DNA of 64,000 nt. It comes from Rothia aerolata (GTDB lineage Bacteria > Actinomycetota > Actinomycetes > Actinomycetales > Micrococcaceae). Made by a program: the position numbers and the translations under genes. Numbering within the stretch: position 1 is the stretch's first letter; each line of letters begins with the position of its first letter. This document shows positions 1 to 8,494 of the stretch, in pieces. The notes below the pieces were generated by a model. It did no database searches and was not told the DNA's origin. It saw only the letters and a list, made by a program, of their open reading frames with translations. The stretch covers positions 124,001-188,000 of the forward strand of contig NZ_BMDC01000003.1 in the NCBI RefSeq assembly GCF_014635585.1, written 5' to 3'.

Positions 1-656
1 ATCTGCTGGAATTGGGATATAAGGTCAGGCGCCCAGAAACCTTGCTCAGGTGGTTGAGAGCTTATGCTGCTGCGAGCTCAAGTACTACTGCTTACTCCAA
101 ATTGCTCGATACAACCACAGCTGGTGATGGCCACCAGCCAGCTAAGACAACCACTATTGCTTACAGGGATTTCTTGAGTAAGCTCTGGCTACTTGACCCG
201 GTTCCTGGTTGGTTGCCCGTGGGGAACGAGTTTACGAGACTCGCTACTGCCCCTAAACATCAACTTGCTGATCCAGGCCTTGCTGCCCGGCTCTTACAGG
301 TTTCTTCTGCCCAACTTGTCGCCGAAAAATCTCACCTAGCAGGGCCTCTTTTTGAGTCTTTAGTTACTCTCAGTGTAAGAGTTGCTGCTCAGGCAGCTGA
401 AGCTACGGTGAGCCATCTAAGAACTAAAAACGGTGATAGGGAGGTTGATCTGATTGTTCAGGGAGCGGGGGGAGAGGTTCTCGGCATCGAGGTAAAGCTG
501 ACACCGCAGGTTTCAGACGAAGATGTGAAGCATCTGCTGTGGTTGAGGGAAAACGTACCTCAGGTTGTAGATACCGTGGTGGTTACCACGGGTGCCCAGG
601 CCTATAGGAGACCCGATGGGGTTGCTGTTATTCCTCTAGCTTTGCTTAGTGATTAA
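1..656 (+). CDS. DUF4143 (AAA-type ATPase) protein, C-terminal part, cut by window start
   Basis: The reading frame is open from the window edge, so the TTG at 12 is probably internal and the gene begins outside. The visible 215 or so residues are the DUF4143 half of the common AAA ATPase/DUF4143 two-domain proteins: 'LLRWLRAYAAASS' and 'TIAYRDFLSKLWLLDPVPGW' precede 'APKHQLADPGLAARLL', and the C-terminus holds the nuclease-fold-like 'REVDLIV...GIEVKLT' strand pair (D-x10-E-x-K), as in the PD-(D/E)XK-like end of this family. The Walker ATPase domain would lie upstream. These proteins are widespread and poorly characterised; toxin or antitoxin-like roles have been suggested but nothing here tests that. 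Base composition is slightly poorer in GC than neighbours. A family A palindrome starts immediately after the stop. Confidence 0.85.
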   Translation, partial: LLELGYKVRRPETLLRWLRAYAAASSSTTAYSKLLDTTTAGDGHQPAKTTTIAYRDFLSKLWLLDPVPGWLPVGNEFTRLATAPKHQLADPGLAARLLQVSSAQLVAEKSHLAGPLFESLVTLSVRVAAQAAEATVSHLRTKNGDREVDLIVQGAGGEVLGIEVKLTPQVSDEDVKHLLWLRENVPQVVDTVVVTTGAQAYRRPDGVAVIPLALLSD

Positions 657-659
657 AGA

Positions 660-721
660 GCCGAGTGGTGGATTTTAGGCTTAAAATCGCGAGATTTAAG
701 CCTAAAATCCACCGTTCGAGG
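660..721. repeat. Palindromic repeat family A, copy 1
   Basis: An inverted repeat of about 60 bp. Each arm reads GTGGATTTTAGGCTTAAA or its complement around a short GC-rich loop. It lies between the convergent DUF4143 and PTS genes. Nearly identical elements sit at 15823-15883 and 16624-16684. The hairpin could terminate transcription from both sides; there is no separate U tract. Confidence 0.85.
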
Positions 722-729
722 CAGAGGGG

Positions 730-2781
730 CTAGCGCTTACCCAGGCGCTTCTTCTCTACGGTGCGGCCGTGAGCGAGGTCGGTGTCTTTGAAACCGAAGA
801 GGTAGACCAGGGTAAAGGAGACAATCACGGTGGCTGCCGAGGCAATCCAGAAGCCGTACCAGGAGTTGTCGAAGCCGCCGTCGGGGTTAATGAAGCTGGT
901 AAAGCCAATCAGGGAGCCTACGAAGCCCCACATGTTCACGTTCATTAGGCCGGTAATAAAACCGCCTACCGCTGCGCCCACAGATGCCAGCATGAAAACA
1001 CGGCCGTACTTGAGGTTGATGCCGTACATGGCGGGCTCGGTAATGCCACAGAAACCGGCAATGGCAGCGGAGCCGGAGAGGCCCTTCATCTGTTCGTTCT
1101 TGGTCTTTGCAAACACAGCCAGCGCACCAGCACCCTGTGCCACCATGGTTGCTGAGATGATTGCGTTCAGGTAGGAGTAGCCCTGCGAAGCAATGGAGTC
1201 AGCAATGAGCGGGATTACTGCCCAGTGCAGGCCGAAGATCACCAGGCACTGGTAGAAAGCGCCGATAATGAGACCGGAGATAGCGGGGTTGAGGTCGTAG
1301 ACCCACTGAATGCCAGCTGCCAGACCGTTGGAGATAAACATGATGATGGGGCCCAGGACCACCAGAATCAGGGCAGAGACCACAAAGACTTCAATCAGAG
1401 GTACGAAGATCATGCGCAGAACTGCGGGAATCGCCTTCTTCAGCGCGGGCTCAATCTTGGCACAGAGCCAGGCCGCCACGATCATGGGGAAGATCGAGTA
1501 GGTGTAGGAGGCCATGGGGAAGGGAATTCCGAAGAATTCCGCGTTGGTAGAGACGCCCAGAATTGATCCTGAGGGGTCTGACGCCGCCATCTCGACCAGG
1601 GCGGGGTAGGCCAGTACGCCACCGATAATGGAGACGATAATCGGGTCTGCTCCCAACCGCTTGGCCGCGGTGAAGCCCACGAAGATGGGCAGGAAGTAGA
1701 AGACCGCATCGCCCATAGCGTTAATAATCTGGTAGGTCTGTGACTCTACGTCAACGACTTCGTAGATGGTCAGCAGGGTCAGAATACCCTTGAGCACACC
1801 CGATGCCGCCAACAGACCGATTACGGGCATCATGGAGCCGGTGATTACGCCAATCAGTGAGGAGAAGCCCCACTTGAGCCAGCCCAGGGCACCCGAGGGG
1901 CGTTCTTCCGGTTCGACTTCTGATTCGGTTTCGCCACCTGCCTTGCCGCTGGGGAGCTGCTTGACCACGGCGTCGTAGACATCTTCCACAGCGGGACCAA
2001 TCACTACCTGGTACTGGCCGCCGGCGCGGGCAACATCAATCACGCCGTCGAGATTAGAGACAACCTCATCCTTGGCCTTGGAATCGTCTTTGAGGTAGAA
2101 ACGCACGCGGGTGATGCAGTGGATAACGCTCTTGACGTTCTCCGCACCACCGATGTTGTTCAGAATGTCCCAGGCCAGGGCATCGTGGCCCTTGAGGTGG
2201 CCGGGGCGTTCTGCGCCTGCGGCGCTGGTTGAGGACGACGCCGCTGCGGCGCCTCCTGCTGCGGCGGTGGAACCTGCCCCTGCCGAGGTAGCCGAGTCAG
2301 CGGCATCCTGCCCCTTAACAGTGGCGGTTGCCGCCGAATCGCCGGCGCTTACGGTGCCGGTGTGAACGTCAAGGTTTTCTAGGGCCTTGGGGGTGTTGGT
2401 GACCGCGAGAATTGCGGTGGTGCCCTTACCCGCCTGGCGTACCTTCGCTAGATCCATGGTGGCAATGGGCTGGCCCGCTTCAACGCGGTCGCCCTTACCC
2501 AGATCGTTGATGAAGGGCAGACCGTCGAGCTCAACGGTGTCGATACCCAGGTGCAACAGAATCTCCAGGCCGGAATCAGCCTTGATACCGATAGCGTGCT
2601 TGGTGCCCGCCACCATAGAGACCTTGCCCGAGACCGGGGCAACAACCTGGTCGGCGGTCGGATTCACACCAAAGCCTGAACCCAGCTTGCCGCTAGAGAA
2701 GACCGGATCGTCAACCTGATCCAGGGGAACAACCTCGCCCGCCATGGGAGCAAGAATGGAAACAGTCGGCTCATTCGCCAT
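730..2781 (-). CDS. treB: Trehalose-type PTS permease, EIIA-EIIB-EIIC fusion
   Basis: A 683-residue PTS permease with domain order A-B-C. EIIA (about 1-140) is glucose-type with the phosphoryl His77 in 'ILLHLGI'. An Ala/Ser/Gly linker (145-192) follows. EIIB (195-280) carries the phospho-Cys222 in 'VIHCITRVRF'. EIIC (300-670) is a multi-spanning membrane domain with the 'GFCGITEPAMYGIN' motif of the beta-glucoside/sucrose/trehalose branch. It would import and phosphorylate trehalose to trehalose-6-phosphate, the substrate of the next gene upstream; the specificity is inferred from that neighbour. It is the last gene of treR-treC-treB, 69 bp after treC. Many homologues are ordered B-C-A, so the N-terminal EIIA is a layout variant. 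The start is preceded by an AGAAAAGAGG-like ribosome site. Confidence 0.9.
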   Translation of the reverse strand: MANEPTVSILAPMAGEVVPLDQVDDPVFSSGKLGSGFGVNPTADQVVAPVSGKVSMVAGTKHAIGIKADSGLEILLHLGIDTVELDGLPFINDLGKGDRVEAGQPIATMDLAKVRQAGKGTTAILAVTNTPKALENLDVHTGTVSAGDSAATATVKGQDAADSATSAGAGSTAAAGGAAAASSSTSAAGAERPGHLKGHDALAWDILNNIGGAENVKSVIHCITRVRFYLKDDSKAKDEVVSNLDGVIDVARAGGQYQVVIGPAVEDVYDAVVKQLPSGKAGGETESEVEPEERPSGALGWLKWGFSSLIGVITGSMMPVIGLLAASGVLKGILTLLTIYEVVDVESQTYQIINAMGDAVFYFLPIFVGFTAAKRLGADPIIVSIIGGVLAYPALVEMAASDPSGSILGVSTNAEFFGIPFPMASYTYSIFPMIVAAWLCAKIEPALKKAIPAVLRMIFVPLIEVFVVSALILVVLGPIIMFISNGLAAGIQWVYDLNPAISGLIIGAFYQCLVIFGLHWAVIPLIADSIASQGYSYLNAIISATMVAQGAGALAVFAKTKNEQMKGLSGSAAIAGFCGITEPAMYGINLKYGRVFMLASVGAAVGGFITGLMNVNMWGFVGSLIGFTSFINPDGGFDNSWYGFWIASAATVIVSFTLVYLFGFKDTDLAHGRTVEKKRLGKR

Positions 2782-2850
2782 GACTGTACCTCTTTTCTGG
2801 TGAGTGTGACCGGAAGCGGTGGTGCTCCCGACTGTGCGGTTTATAAAGTT

Positions 2851-4494
2851 TTAGAGCTTAATCGCTAGGGTCTGGTAGGGCGCCAGCTTAAGCTTTTCTT
2901 CCAGTTCAACGGAGTCGTAGTTAGAAATTAAGACTTCTCCCCGCGCAAACTCGGCAGGAATCTCAATCTCGGTTTCTTCACCGTAGAAGTTATTGAGCAC
3001 CAAAAGGCGGGTTCCCTCATGCTCGCGCAGGTAGGCATAGACTGCCGGATGCTCCAGCTGATAGGGGGCGTAGGAACCGCGAGAAATAACCGGTTCTTCG
3101 TGGCGCAGCTGCACCAGGCGGCGGTAGAAGGGCAGAACCTTGCCGCTCTTCTCTTCTGCCTCAACGTTGATGGTCTCAAAGGTGGTGGGGCGCAGCCAGG
3201 GCTCCCCGGTAGTAAAGCCGGCATTCTCCTCAGCCGACCACTGCATGGGGGTTCGCGAATTATCCCGTGCCTTGGAATGAACTATCTCGAAGGCACGGTC
3301 TGCATCCACGCCGTCCTCAGACACCAGCTTCTTGAAGGCGTTGATAGCTTCCACATCCACGTAGTCGCCCATGTGCTCGTAGGCGGGATCAACCATGCCG
3401 ATCTCCTCGCCCATGTAAATGTAGGGGGTACCGCGATGCAGGTGCACCATAGCCCCCAGCATGGTGGCAGACTCAGCATGAAAATTCATCGGGTCGCCAA
3501 AGCGGTTAATAGCGCGCGGCTGGTCGTGGTTATTGAGGAACATGGCGTTCCAGCCATTGCCCGCTTGCATACCCTCAGCCCAGCTATTGAGGAGAGACTT
3601 CAGCTGCTCAAAATCAAAGTCAGTCTTAGACCACTTCTCACCGTCCTCATAATCCACCTTCAGGTGGTGGAAGCTGAAGACCATAGAGAGCTCTTTGTTC
3701 TCGGGGTTGGTATAGCCGATGGAATTCTCGATGGTGGTCGAAGACATCTCGCCCACCGTAATGGCGTCGTCATACCTACCGAAGGTCTCCCTGTGCATCT
3801 CCTGAATCCAGGGATGGACGCGCGGGGTGTCGGTGTAGAGGGCCTTATCAACTGTTCCCGGAGCGGCGTCCTCAAGGAACTCTGACTTGCCGATCACGTT
3901 CAGCACGTCAAAACGCAGGCCCTTTACGCCCTTCTCGAGCCAGAAGTTCACCACCTTGTAGAGCTCCGCGCGAACCTCGGGATTGTGCCAGTTGAGATCA
4001 GCCTGGGTGCGGTCGTAGAGGTGCATGTAGTAGAGGTCGGTATCGCCGAAGACCTCCCAGGCGGGGCCACCGAACTTAGACTCCCAGTTAGTGGGGTAGG
4101 AGCCGTCTGCCTGGCCCTCGCGCAGGTAGAAGAAATCCTGATACTTCTTTTCCCCCGCCAGGGCGTGCTGGAACCACTCGTGCTCGGTGGAAACATGGTT
4201 GAGCACCATATCGAACATTACGCCAATGCCATGCTCCTTGAGGCCGGCAATCAGCTCTTCAACATCCTCCATGGTGCCCATATCGGGGTTGATGCGGTAA
4301 TAGTCGGCAACGTCGTAGCCGTTGTCATTCTGCGGTGAGACGAAGAAAGGATTGAACCAGACCATGTCTACGCCGAGGGACGCAATGTAGGGAATCTTCT
4401 CGATGACGCCGCGGAGATCGCCCAGACCATCGCCGTTGGAATCATAGAAAGACTTGGGGTAGACCTGATAGATCACTTTGTCGTGGAAACTCAT
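2851..4494 (-). CDS. treC: Alpha,alpha-phosphotrehalase (trehalose-6-phosphate hydrolase)
   Basis: A 547-residue GH13 enzyme expected to split cytoplasmic trehalose-6-phosphate into glucose and glucose-6-phosphate. The N-terminus 'VIYQVYPKSFYDSNGDGLGD' and 'VDMVWFNPFF' are typical of TreC/TreA. The catalytic set is visible: nucleophile Asp in 'LRFDVLN', acid/base Glu in 'ITVGEMSS', and the third Asp in 'FLNNHDQPR'. Length matches the family (540-560). It lies 26 bp downstream of the GntR regulator and 69 bp upstream of the PTS permease, all on one strand, so the three form one operon. An oligo-1,6-glucosidase is the main alternative, made less likely by the PTS/TreR context. Confidence 0.92.
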   Translation of the reverse strand: MSFHDKVIYQVYPKSFYDSNGDGLGDLRGVIEKIPYIASLGVDMVWFNPFFVSPQNDNGYDVADYYRINPDMGTMEDVEELIAGLKEHGIGVMFDMVLNHVSTEHEWFQHALAGEKKYQDFFYLREGQADGSYPTNWESKFGGPAWEVFGDTDLYYMHLYDRTQADLNWHNPEVRAELYKVVNFWLEKGVKGLRFDVLNVIGKSEFLEDAAPGTVDKALYTDTPRVHPWIQEMHRETFGRYDDAITVGEMSSTTIENSIGYTNPENKELSMVFSFHHLKVDYEDGEKWSKTDFDFEQLKSLLNSWAEGMQAGNGWNAMFLNNHDQPRAINRFGDPMNFHAESATMLGAMVHLHRGTPYIYMGEEIGMVDPAYEHMGDYVDVEAINAFKKLVSEDGVDADRAFEIVHSKARDNSRTPMQWSAEENAGFTTGEPWLRPTTFETINVEAEEKSGKVLPFYRRLVQLRHEEPVISRGSYAPYQLEHPAVYAYLREHEGTRLLVLNNFYGEETEIEIPAEFARGEVLISNYDSVELEEKLKLAPYQTLAIKL

Positions 4495-4520
4495 AAAAAT
4501 CCCTTTCGGGGTTGGTTGCT

Positions 4521-5231
4521 TTAGCGGCGGCGCGCGAAATCCTGGTAAATGAACTTATCGGCTCTGTGGCGGGACTCGGTGTACTCGAAGGTGGTGGTGT
4601 CTTCAAGGCTGGTAATAGAGACGGTCACCGCCACGTACTCACCCTTGGCAAGTTTCATGAGCTCGCGGTCGCGGGCTGTGGCGGGTTCAACCTTAATCTG
4701 CTTGGATGAGTAGGCAATATGCAGGCCCAGGCCGTTCTCGAAGTACTCGTAGAGGGAATCTTCGGCAGCTTCGCGCGGGATATTTGGAACCACCGAGGAG
4801 AGTACGTAGGTGTTGTCAACAATGGCGGGTTCGCCGTCCAGATAGCGCACGCGGCCCACATGGATGGCGGGCAGGGGTTCTAGGTCGGGCGCAAGGTCTT
4901 TGAAGGGGGCCGTGGGAAGGTTGGTTTCCTCCAGGGCAAAGACGTCGCTGCGGGAGCCGGTTCCGGTGTTCGCCGAGAACTCCTTGTAGCTGACAATGTT
5001 GCTCACCGGCAGGGCATACTGCGAATGGTTGATCACCACTGAGCCCTTGCCCATGATTTTTTGAATATAACCGCGGTCGGTCAGCAGGGCCAGTGCCTTG
5101 CGGGCGGTTTCGCGGGAGACTCCGTAGGTCTCCGTTAGCTTTTTCTCGCTGGGGAGGAGGCTACCTACCGGGTAGGTGCCGTCGTCAATTTTTGCTGAGA
5201 GGTCTTCAAAAACCCGCTCGTATTTTCCCAT
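4521..5231 (-). CDS. treR: GntR/UTRA repressor of the trehalose operon
   Basis: A 236-residue regulator. The N-terminal winged helix ('SLLPSEKKLTETYGVSRETARKA' region, about 25-70) is GntR type; the C-terminal UTRA domain (about 90-235) binds a sugar ligand, trehalose-6-phosphate in characterised TreR proteins. The ATG at 5231 was chosen because AAGGA lies just upstream. A longer frame would start at 5252, inside the operator, and has no ribosome site. It is the first gene of its operon, so it is probably autoregulated through the palindrome at 5250-5294. Confidence 0.9.
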   Translation of the reverse strand: MGKYERVFEDLSAKIDDGTYPVGSLLPSEKKLTETYGVSRETARKALALLTDRGYIQKIMGKGSVVINHSQYALPVSNIVSYKEFSANTGTGSRSDVFALEETNLPTAPFKDLAPDLEPLPAIHVGRVRYLDGEPAIVDNTYVLSSVVPNIPREAAEDSLYEYFENGLGLHIAYSSKQIKVEPATARDRELMKLAKGEYVAVTVSITSLEDTTTFEYTESRHRADKFIYQDFARRR

Positions 5232-5249
5232 GCTAATCCTTAAAAGAAG

Positions 5250-5294
5250 CACCTGCCTGTACAGGACTTAACTATAATCCTGTACAGACAGGTG
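5250..5294 (-). promoter_or_regulatory. Operator and promoter of the tre operon
   Basis: A near-perfect inverted repeat contains two identical CTGTACAG cores at 5257-5264 and 5280-5287, 23 bp apart. On the minus strand a TATAGT hexamer lies between the cores, with TAGACA 18 bp upstream, giving a plausible promoter whose -10 is enclosed by the operator halves. TreR is the obvious binder; this is inference from position and symmetry. Confidence 0.75.
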
Positions 5295-5324
5295 TGTCTA
5301 TTGCGATTCCCGCGAGAGGAAAAT

Positions 5325-6518
5325 TTAGAAGAGGCGTTCGCTCGCAATCGCCGCTCCCTCGGTGAGCGAGCGTAGCTTAGCCCAGGCAATATCTTCGTGC
5401 AGGCGGCCACCCAGGCCACAGTCGGTGGAGGCAACGATGTTCTCCTTGGGTACCACCGAGGCGAACTGCTCAATGCGCTGAGCCACCAGTTCGGGGTGCT
5501 CAACCACGTTGGTGGAGTGGGAGACGCAGCCGGGGTAGAGGATCTTCTTGCCTAGGTCGACCTTTTCCCATTCTTTCCATTCGTGGGCGTGGCGGGCGTT
5601 GGCAGCTTCGAAAGTGAAGCCGCCTACCTTGAGTTCAAGTAGGGTGGGCAGAATGTGCTTGAGTTCAATATCGGTGGAGTGGGGGCCGTGCCAGGAGCCC
5701 CAGCACAGGTGAAAGCGCACCTGGTCTTCGGGGATATCTGCCAGTGCGTAGTTCTGTGCTTCAACTGCCAGTTCGGTGAATTCGATGTACTGCTCAATGG
5801 TAGGTTCGGGCACCAGCTGGTCCCAGGATTCAGCGAAAGAGGGATCATCAATCTGGATGCTTAGTCCGGCACCGGCGATAGCCTTGTACTCTTCCTTGAG
5901 TACATCGGCCCAGGCAAAGAGCCACTCTTTATCGGTCTTGTAATACTTATTGCCGATGCGGGCAGCGGAACCGGGAGAGAGGGCTGCGACAAAGCCCTCG
6001 GTTGCGCCGGTTGACTTGACGGCATTTGAAACGTTGCGGACGTCGGCGGCTACGTCCTCCTGTCCGATGTAGGTGAGCGGGCCCGTAGCAACGGGGAAGA
6101 CACCGTCATTCTCATTACGCAGGTTTAGAGTGGAATAAAAATCAGCATACTTGTTCCAGTCCCGACGTACCTTAAAAGAGTTCAGTCGGCCGTTGCCGGG
6201 TGTAGCAAACAGCTCTTCTTCGCTGGTGTCAGTTAGTTCCAGGCCGCCTGTGCGTAGGAAAGAGTAGGTCCACCATGAGCCAAAGTCATTGTTGCGGGTA
6301 GTAGAGTGCCCGTACTCGCCGTCATTGACAATATCGATGCCGGTTTCAACCTGCTTCTTCACCACGGCTTCGACTTCTTCTGCGAGAACCTTCTGAAAAT
6401 CATCTTCGCTCAATGAACCGTTCTGGCGGTCTGTGTTAGCGCTGAGCAGACGCTCGGGGCGGGGCAGGGAACCCACGTGGGTGGTCAGAATACGGTCGGT
6501 GCTGTGGTGTAAGGCCAT
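5325..6518 (-). CDS. MetE-like cobalamin-independent methionine synthase family methyltransferase
   Basis: A 397-residue protein of the single-domain COG0620 type, corresponding to the catalytic C-terminal barrel of MetE. The opening 'TTHVGSLPRP' and the zinc-site regions 'FHLCWGSWHGPH' (His and Cys) and 'STDCGLGG' (Cys near the end) are present, as is 'SIQIDDPSFA'. It lacks the N-terminal half of full MetE (about 750 residues), so it may use another methyl donor or thiol acceptor; family members include archaeal-type methionine synthases and epoxyalkane:CoM transferase-like enzymes. AAGGAAGC precedes the ATG. It is apparently monocistronic, with a symmetric operator candidate about 120 bp upstream. 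Confidence 0.8.
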   Translation of the reverse strand: MALHHSTDRILTTHVGSLPRPERLLSANTDRQNGSLSEDDFQKVLAEEVEAVVKKQVETGIDIVNDGEYGHSTTRNNDFGSWWTYSFLRTGGLELTDTSEEELFATPGNGRLNSFKVRRDWNKYADFYSTLNLRNENDGVFPVATGPLTYIGQEDVAADVRNVSNAVKSTGATEGFVAALSPGSAARIGNKYYKTDKEWLFAWADVLKEEYKAIAGAGLSIQIDDPSFAESWDQLVPEPTIEQYIEFTELAVEAQNYALADIPEDQVRFHLCWGSWHGPHSTDIELKHILPTLLELKVGGFTFEAANARHAHEWKEWEKVDLGKKILYPGCVSHSTNVVEHPELVAQRIEQFASVVPKENIVASTDCGLGGRLHEDIAWAKLRSLTEGAAIASERLF

Positions 6519-6635
6519 GATGCTTCCTTAATGTCTGTGAAATCGAGCCGGCTAGCTCTAGAAATTAAGGTAGCCGGTGAAAATAGCCCGTGCCACAGAA
6601 AAAAGAATTGAGTAGCCATATTGCAAGTGAGTCAG

Positions 6636-6659
6636 TTTATGACAGGTCTGAGTCATAAA
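6636..6659. promoter_or_regulatory. Perfect inverted repeat, operator candidate
   Basis: TTTATGAC, 8 bp spacer, then GTCATAAA, in the divergent region between the MetE-like gene and the lipoprotein gene. The arms are exact complements. A smaller hairpin (GCTGAG/CTCAGC) follows at 6667-6682. No regulator gene is adjacent, so the binder is unknown. Confidence 0.5.
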
Positions 6660-6728
6660 AAGAACGCTGAGGGAACTCAGCCGGTGTTACTTTAACTTTT
6701 GGAAACAGTAAATTCACTAAGGTAGCCC

Positions 6729-7496
6729 ATGAAAAAACCACTTACTTTTGCCGTGCTCGGCCTTCTTGTTCTTACCGGTTGTGGTGCTCATCAGACAGCA
6801 GAAGAACCAGCTAATTCTGAAACAAACACTGCTAACCCTTTCGAGCAAACTTCCGCGGAATCGTCTGAGGCTACCGAAGAACCTTCAGCAACTTCATCCT
6901 CAAGCTCTGGCGCAGCAAGAAGCTCCTCAGCCGGTTCAGGTATGGACGAACTTAGTGCCCTGTTAGAAGAGGACCCTCAGGTGCCCGAGTCTGCCTCGGC
7001 AGAGGATAAGAAAGTGCTTGAACCCCTCATGAAAACTTATGATGAGCTCAATGAGCAGGGGCTCAAAATGAGCGACAATAATCCAGACCCAATACTTGAA
7101 TTCGTAGATAATTTGGTTGCCGATGTGGACAACGGCATTAAGGCTAAAGGGGAGCAACCCGGTAGCGATGTAATAACTTATACCGACCTCTACGCCTTTC
7201 TTGCGAGTAACACCGGTGAAAAGAAACTCGACCTCAAAGGTTATAACGGTGAAGCACTAAAACACCTGCCACTGCGGGAATATATCTACTATTCACCCGA
7301 GATGAGCGACATTGAAGTAGCCGCCTTCAACTTTTACTGGGGAGAGCTTATGGCCTATACCTACTCAGCAGACGAAGAAGGAAACCCCTCAGACCGCTTC
7401 TACACCGACCCTGTTCTGATTGAAGGTAAGTACCAGGTGGTTGATTCAAACACGGTAATTATCAACAAAACTCAGTTCACCGAGGCTTATTCATAA
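6729..7496 (+). CDS. Lipoprotein of unknown function, 3' end formed by the IS terminus
   Basis: A 255-residue predicted lipoprotein: positively charged start, hydrophobic stretch, then lipobox 'VLTGCG' with Cys18 as the lipidation site. A Ser/Glu/Ala/Thr-rich low-complexity spacer (20-70) leads to a soluble domain of unknown family. The last residues, E-A-Y-S and the stop, are encoded by the inverted repeat of the IS element that starts at about 7482, so the native C-terminus may have been altered. The C-terminal region resembles that of the lipoprotein at 54983 in spacing ('GKYQVVD' against 'GQWKVDG'), suggesting distant paralogy and that few residues were lost. Confidence 0.75.
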   Translation: MKKPLTFAVLGLLVLTGCGAHQTAEEPANSETNTANPFEQTSAESSEATEEPSATSSSSSGAARSSSAGSGMDELSALLEEDPQVPESASAEDKKVLEPLMKTYDELNEQGLKMSDNNPDPILEFVDNLVADVDNGIKAKGEQPGSDVITYTDLYAFLASNTGEKKLDLKGYNGEALKHLPLREYIYYSPEMSDIEVAAFNFYWGELMAYTYSADEEGNPSDRFYTDPVLIEGKYQVVDSNTVIINKTQFTEAYS

Positions 7497-8373
7497 GGGG
7501 TCCAAAGCCGTAAAAAATATCAGCCTCCACACCACCGAAAACACCCGCAAATAAACACCGAGCGGCCGACGGAAGCCCGTATGTAAAACCCGCCAGGTCT
7601 TCACCTGCGCAATCGTCCGTTCAACCACCAAACGTAACCGATTGATCCTACGATTATTCTCCTTCACCCTAGCCCTCATCCGTGCACCCGCTTTTCGTTT
7701 AGTCGGTGTGAGCAACCCCAGCCCGATGTACCCCTTATCTGCCAAAGTGGACTCATCCAAGAACCTCCCTAGCTGGTGAAAGCGAAAAGCATAAACATCA
7801 TGCCTAGCCCCCGGCACCGGGTCGGTAATGGCTAGCAATCTCCCGTCTAAAGTACAGATGACTTGGTGATTGAAACCGGTTCTTCTGTGCTTCCCTGAAA
7901 ACAGTATTTGCCCTTGTGAAGACCAGTTCCAGATGGGAATTAAGGTGCCGTCTACTACGAGTGAGCCAGGGACATTCTTGAGTGATTCAAGCTCGGGAAC
8001 CTTCAACTCAGTCAGCTTCAATAAGGCACTTTCGATGCGGTTGATGATTCTAGAAATGGTGGCTTGAGAGAGACCAAAGATATCAGCTAAGAGGTCTTCG
8101 GTGATGTTGTGGCGTAGATAGATGAGGGTAATTTTCAGGGCTTGTGTCAGGCTGGTTTTGTGAGGTCTGGTGCCTGGTTGATTCCAGATAAGGTTCTTGT
8201 TCAGGGCTGTGGTGAGTGTGGCGAATTGTGCGCTAGTGAGCCCGGTTGTACGATTGTTGTGCAACGGTTCTTCCGGTTTGGCTTGAGGTTATTTGTGATG
8301 ATTTAACGCTCATTTTTGCCTTCGGTGGGACCGTTGTCTAGTTGGTGGGTTTTGCCCCTTATGAATAAGCCTC
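7482..8373 (-). mobile_element. Intact IS5-family insertion sequence
   Basis: About 892 bp. The ends are 19 bp inverted repeats beginning GAGGCTTATTCATAAGGGG at 7482-7500, with its complement at 8355-8373. It encodes one full-length transposase. A second, divergent and decayed element with the same termini lies at 11627-12714. Exact outer boundaries and target duplication are not certain to within 2-3 bp. Confidence 0.88.
7491..8264 (-). CDS. IS5-family DDE transposase
   Basis: A 257-residue single-frame transposase of the IS5 superfamily (DDE_Tnp_4 type). The N-terminal helix-turn-helix is around 'ADIFGLSQATISRIINRIE'. The DDE residues are visible in 'LVVDGTLIP', 'PGARHDVYAF' and 'RLVVERTIAQVK'. 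It starts with TTG (MHNNRTTGL), as does its decayed relative at 11732. The frame is uninterrupted, so the element may still be active. Its stop overlaps the lipoprotein stop on the other strand inside the terminal repeat. Confidence 0.92.
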   Translation of the reverse strand: MHNNRTTGLTSAQFATLTTALNKNLIWNQPGTRPHKTSLTQALKITLIYLRHNITEDLLADIFGLSQATISRIINRIESALLKLTELKVPELESLKNVPGSLVVDGTLIPIWNWSSQGQILFSGKHRRTGFNHQVICTLDGRLLAITDPVPGARHDVYAFRFHQLGRFLDESTLADKGYIGLGLLTPTKRKAGARMRARVKENNRRINRLRLVVERTIAQVKTWRVLHTGFRRPLGVYLRVFSVVWRLIFFTALDPL

Positions 8374-8494
8374 AATATATTTGATCCCCAGACAACGTGC
8401 GACAAGTTTAAGCTACTAATCATCTCAGATCAGCTCGCATACGACCTACACCACGTATCGTTAACTCTAATCAATCTAAAAATCTGGAGGCTCA

